Shown here: piece by piece, positions 63,414 through 64,000 of the stretch
Numbering within the stretch: the stretch's first letter is position 1
Layout: each line of letters opens with the position of its first letter
Assembly: GCA_964244585.1 (NCBI GenBank)
Contig: CAXTJM010000002.1
Span: 186,001 to 250,000, forward strand
Source: LMUY01 sp964244585
Lineage (GTDB): Bacteria; Pseudomonadota; Alphaproteobacteria; Acetobacterales; Acetobacteraceae
DNA length: 64,000 bases
Direction: 5' to 3'
The notes under the pieces: generated by a model
Told to the model about the DNA's origin: nothing
Seen by the model: only the letters and a program-made list of their open reading frames with translations
Database searches by the model: none
Made by a program: the position numbers and the translations under genes

Positions 63414-64000
63414 ATGTCCAGGGTCGGCACGGCCGTCTCGCTGTGCGCCGGGGCGGCATTGTTGGCCTGGCCCGCCGTGGTCAACCGCTATCCGCTGGTC
63501 TTCAGCGACACGGCGGGCCTGGCCGATATGGGGCTGGAGCCGAACATGGGGTGGGACAAGCCCTGGGTGTACGGCCCGCTGATCGTGCTGCTGCATTGGC
63601 GCGTCTCGCTGTGGGGCGTGGCGGCCGGGCAGGCCTTGGCGGTCAGCGCGTTGCTGCGGCTGGTCGCCGCTGTGGCGGGGGCGGCGGGTCCGTGGCGGCA
63701 TGTCGGGCTATGTGCGGCACTGGCAGTTGGCAGCGCCTTGCCCTGGTTCGTGCCGTTCGTGATGCCGGACATCTTCGCGCCGCTGGTCGTGCTGTGCCTG
63801 TTCGGTCTCGGCTGGGGCCGGTTCGGCTGGCCGACCCTGCTGGGCGTGGCGGCGTTGGCGTCGGTCGCCGTAGCGGTGCACCTCGCCCACCTCGTGCTGG
63901 CGGCGGGCTGCCTGGTTCCGGTGGCGGTGCTGCGCACGCGCCGCCTGGCCCTGTGCGCCGTGCCGCTGGTGGCGGCGTTGGCTTGGCTGGTGGCCAGCAA
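63414..64000 (+). CDS. Polytopic membrane protein, 3' end outside window
   Basis: The ATG at 63414 is two bases after the moaE stop and the frame stays open to the right edge (195 codons seen). It begins with a signal or first helix (VGTAVSLCAGAALLAWPAVV), has NRYPLVFSDTAGLADMG and KPWVYGPLIVLLHW, and then at least four more hydrophobic segments. The pattern resembles uncharacterised integral membrane proteins in Acetobacteraceae; no function can be given. Confidence 0.7.
   Translation, partial: MSRVGTAVSLCAGAALLAWPAVVNRYPLVFSDTAGLADMGLEPNMGWDKPWVYGPLIVLLHWRVSLWGVAAGQALAVSALLRLVAAVAGAAGPWRHVGLCAALAVGSALPWFVPFVMPDIFAPLVVLCLFGLGWGRFGWPTLLGVAALASVAVAVHLAHLVLAAGCLVPVAVLRTRRLALCAVPLVAALAWLVAS

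Overview
The window is about 64 kb of high-G+C DNA with tightly packed genes, many overlapping start and stop codons (ATGA/GTGA), and frequent GTG or TTG starts. The gene content (class II NrdJ ribonucleotide reductase, OxyR beside KatG, several TRAP and polyamine-type ABC transporters, FUSC and RND efflux, KpsC/KpsS capsule proteins, FAD-dependent D-amino acid dehydrogenase) fits a metabolically versatile alphaproteobacterium, most plausibly a member of the Rhodospirillales/Acetobacteraceae. That placement is inferred from gene content and composition and was not tested. No rRNA, tRNA or CRISPR array was found.

Layout. 1-1.6 kb: the end of a lower-G+C glycosyltransferase cut by the window edge. 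1.7-4.7 kb: an AaeXAB-like efflux operon (FUSC, DUF1656, HlyD). 5.0-10.1 kb: a flavin monooxygenase plus complete ABC importer operon. 10.5-12.2 kb: a MarR regulator and a DUF3592 membrane protein. 12.4-15.7 kb: oxyR and katG, both on the minus strand. 15.9-17.0 kb: a small hydrolase and a secreted Gly/Tyr/Pro-rich protein. 17.1-22.4 kb: a five-gene minus-strand operon (PyrK-like, class 1B PyrD-like, amidohydrolase, periplasmic binding protein, enolase-superfamily enzyme) that looks catabolic rather than biosynthetic. 22.6-26.7 kb: a DUF2252 protein, decayed remnants of a binding protein and a racemase, and a rhomboid-TPR protein. 27.1-36.6 kb: two related TRAP transporter loci pointing away from each other around an IS630-type transposase scar, one linked to a D-amino acid dehydrogenase and the other to two short-chain dehydrogenases. 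36.7-43.1 kb: glycogen phosphorylase, a Tim44-domain protein, purD and xseA (chromosomal backbone).

43.4-47.3 kb is the most striking segment. It is a low-G+C insertion holding one 1238-residue gene with an N-terminal PD-(D/E)XK-like nuclease domain, a NACHT-type NTPase and a long unrecognised helical C-terminus. It has the architecture of a bacterial NLR-like (bNACHT/Avs-type) anti-phage protein. Two inverted repeats lie just upstream of it.

47.3-51.6 kb: an RND efflux pump with its adaptor. 51.8-56.2 kb: a KpsC-like/KpsS-like/glycosyltransferase capsule module. 56.3-58.4 kb: a lipoprotein and a sensor-like membrane protein with no output domain. 58.5-64 kb: nrdJ, pgsA, then a molybdenum-cofactor run (mobB, lipoprotein, moaD, moaE) and a membrane protein cut by the right edge.
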